Shown here: in pieces, positions 6,281 to 6,400 of the stretch
Numbering within the stretch: the first letter of the stretch is position 1
Layout: the number at the start of each line of letters is the position of its first letter
From: Oscillospiraceae bacterium
Lineage (GTDB): Bacteria > Bacillota > Clostridia > Oscillospirales > Ruminococcaceae
Direction: 5' to 3'
Assembly: GCA_009784765.1 (NCBI GenBank)
Contig: WQXP01000071.1
Coordinates: forward strand, 1-6,400
DNA: 6,400 nucleotides
Made by a program: the position numbers and the translations under genes
Notes under the pieces: generated by a model
What the model saw: the letters and a program-made list of their open reading frames with translations, nothing else
Told to the model about the DNA's origin: nothing
Database searches by the model: none

Positions 6281-6400
6281 ATGAAAAAAGCAATAATCGG
6301 CAAAAAAATCGGCATGACGCAGATTTTTGATGAAAACGGCAAGATGATTCCCGTTACTGTTATCGAAGCGGGTCCTTGTGTTGTCGTTCAAAAGAAAACA
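6281..6400 (+). CDS. rplC: 50S ribosomal protein L3 (3' end outside window)
   Basis: The first 40 codons match the N-terminus of bacterial L3: [20 protein letters not shown], then [18 protein letters not shown]3 is an early-assembling 23S rRNA-binding protein of the 50S subunit near the peptidyl transferase centre. The ATG has TTGGAG at 6269-6274, 6 nt upstream. It follows rpsJ as in the usual S10 operon order, but the gap of 176 nt seems longer than I expect for neighbouring ribosomal genes. The gene runs off the right edge, so completeness cannot be judged. Confidence 0.98.
   Translation, partial: MKKAIIGKKIGMTQIFDENGKMIPVTVIEAGPCVVVQKKT

Overview
The window looks like chromosomal DNA of a Gram-positive bacterium of the Firmicutes/Clostridia type. 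Three things suggest this: the two-nuclease AddAB recombination enzyme rather than RecBCD, in the order addB-addA; strong AAGGAGG-like ribosome binding sites; and S10 and L3 proteins that resemble Firmicutes versions. Species cannot be read from the sequence. All genes are on the + strand and I see none on the - strand.

Layout: positions 1-2214 hold the C-terminal 737 codons of addB, which enters from the left edge. Positions 2211-5492 hold complete addA, overlapping the addB stop by 4 nt. Positions 5493-5792 form a 300-nt gap with a very good sigma-A promoter (upstream A/T element, TTGCAA, 17-nt spacer, extended -10 TATACT) and a leader of about 160 nt. Positions 5793-6104 are rpsJ (ribosomal protein S10). 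A 176-nt gap with an unexplained open frame follows. From 6281 to the right edge is the start of rplC (L3). The window therefore joins a DNA-repair operon to the head of the S10 ribosomal protein operon.

AddA and AddB together form the helicase-nuclease that processes double-strand breaks for RecA. Here both nuclease active sites, the AddB iron-sulfur cysteines and the complete AddA helicase motif set are present, so the enzyme should be active. S10 and L3 are ribosomal proteins made from a separate, strong promoter.

The most unusual content is repetitive. Three near-identical 56-bp copies of a GC-rich element lie inside addB, one forward and two reversed. All are read through in frame, fall between conserved AddB segments, and contain no stop codon in any of six frames. 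This looks like a protein-coding interspersed element comparable in style to Rickettsia palindromic elements, in a different type of organism. Secondly, a 7-bp tandem repeat (TTGACAG-like, five units) covers the addB stop and supplies the addA TTG start and first codons. Long G-tracts (7-8 nt) occur inside addB and addA. The rpsJ-rplC gap carries a 61-codon stop-free frame whose stop codon lies in the loop of a small hairpin that could mask the rplC ribosome binding site.
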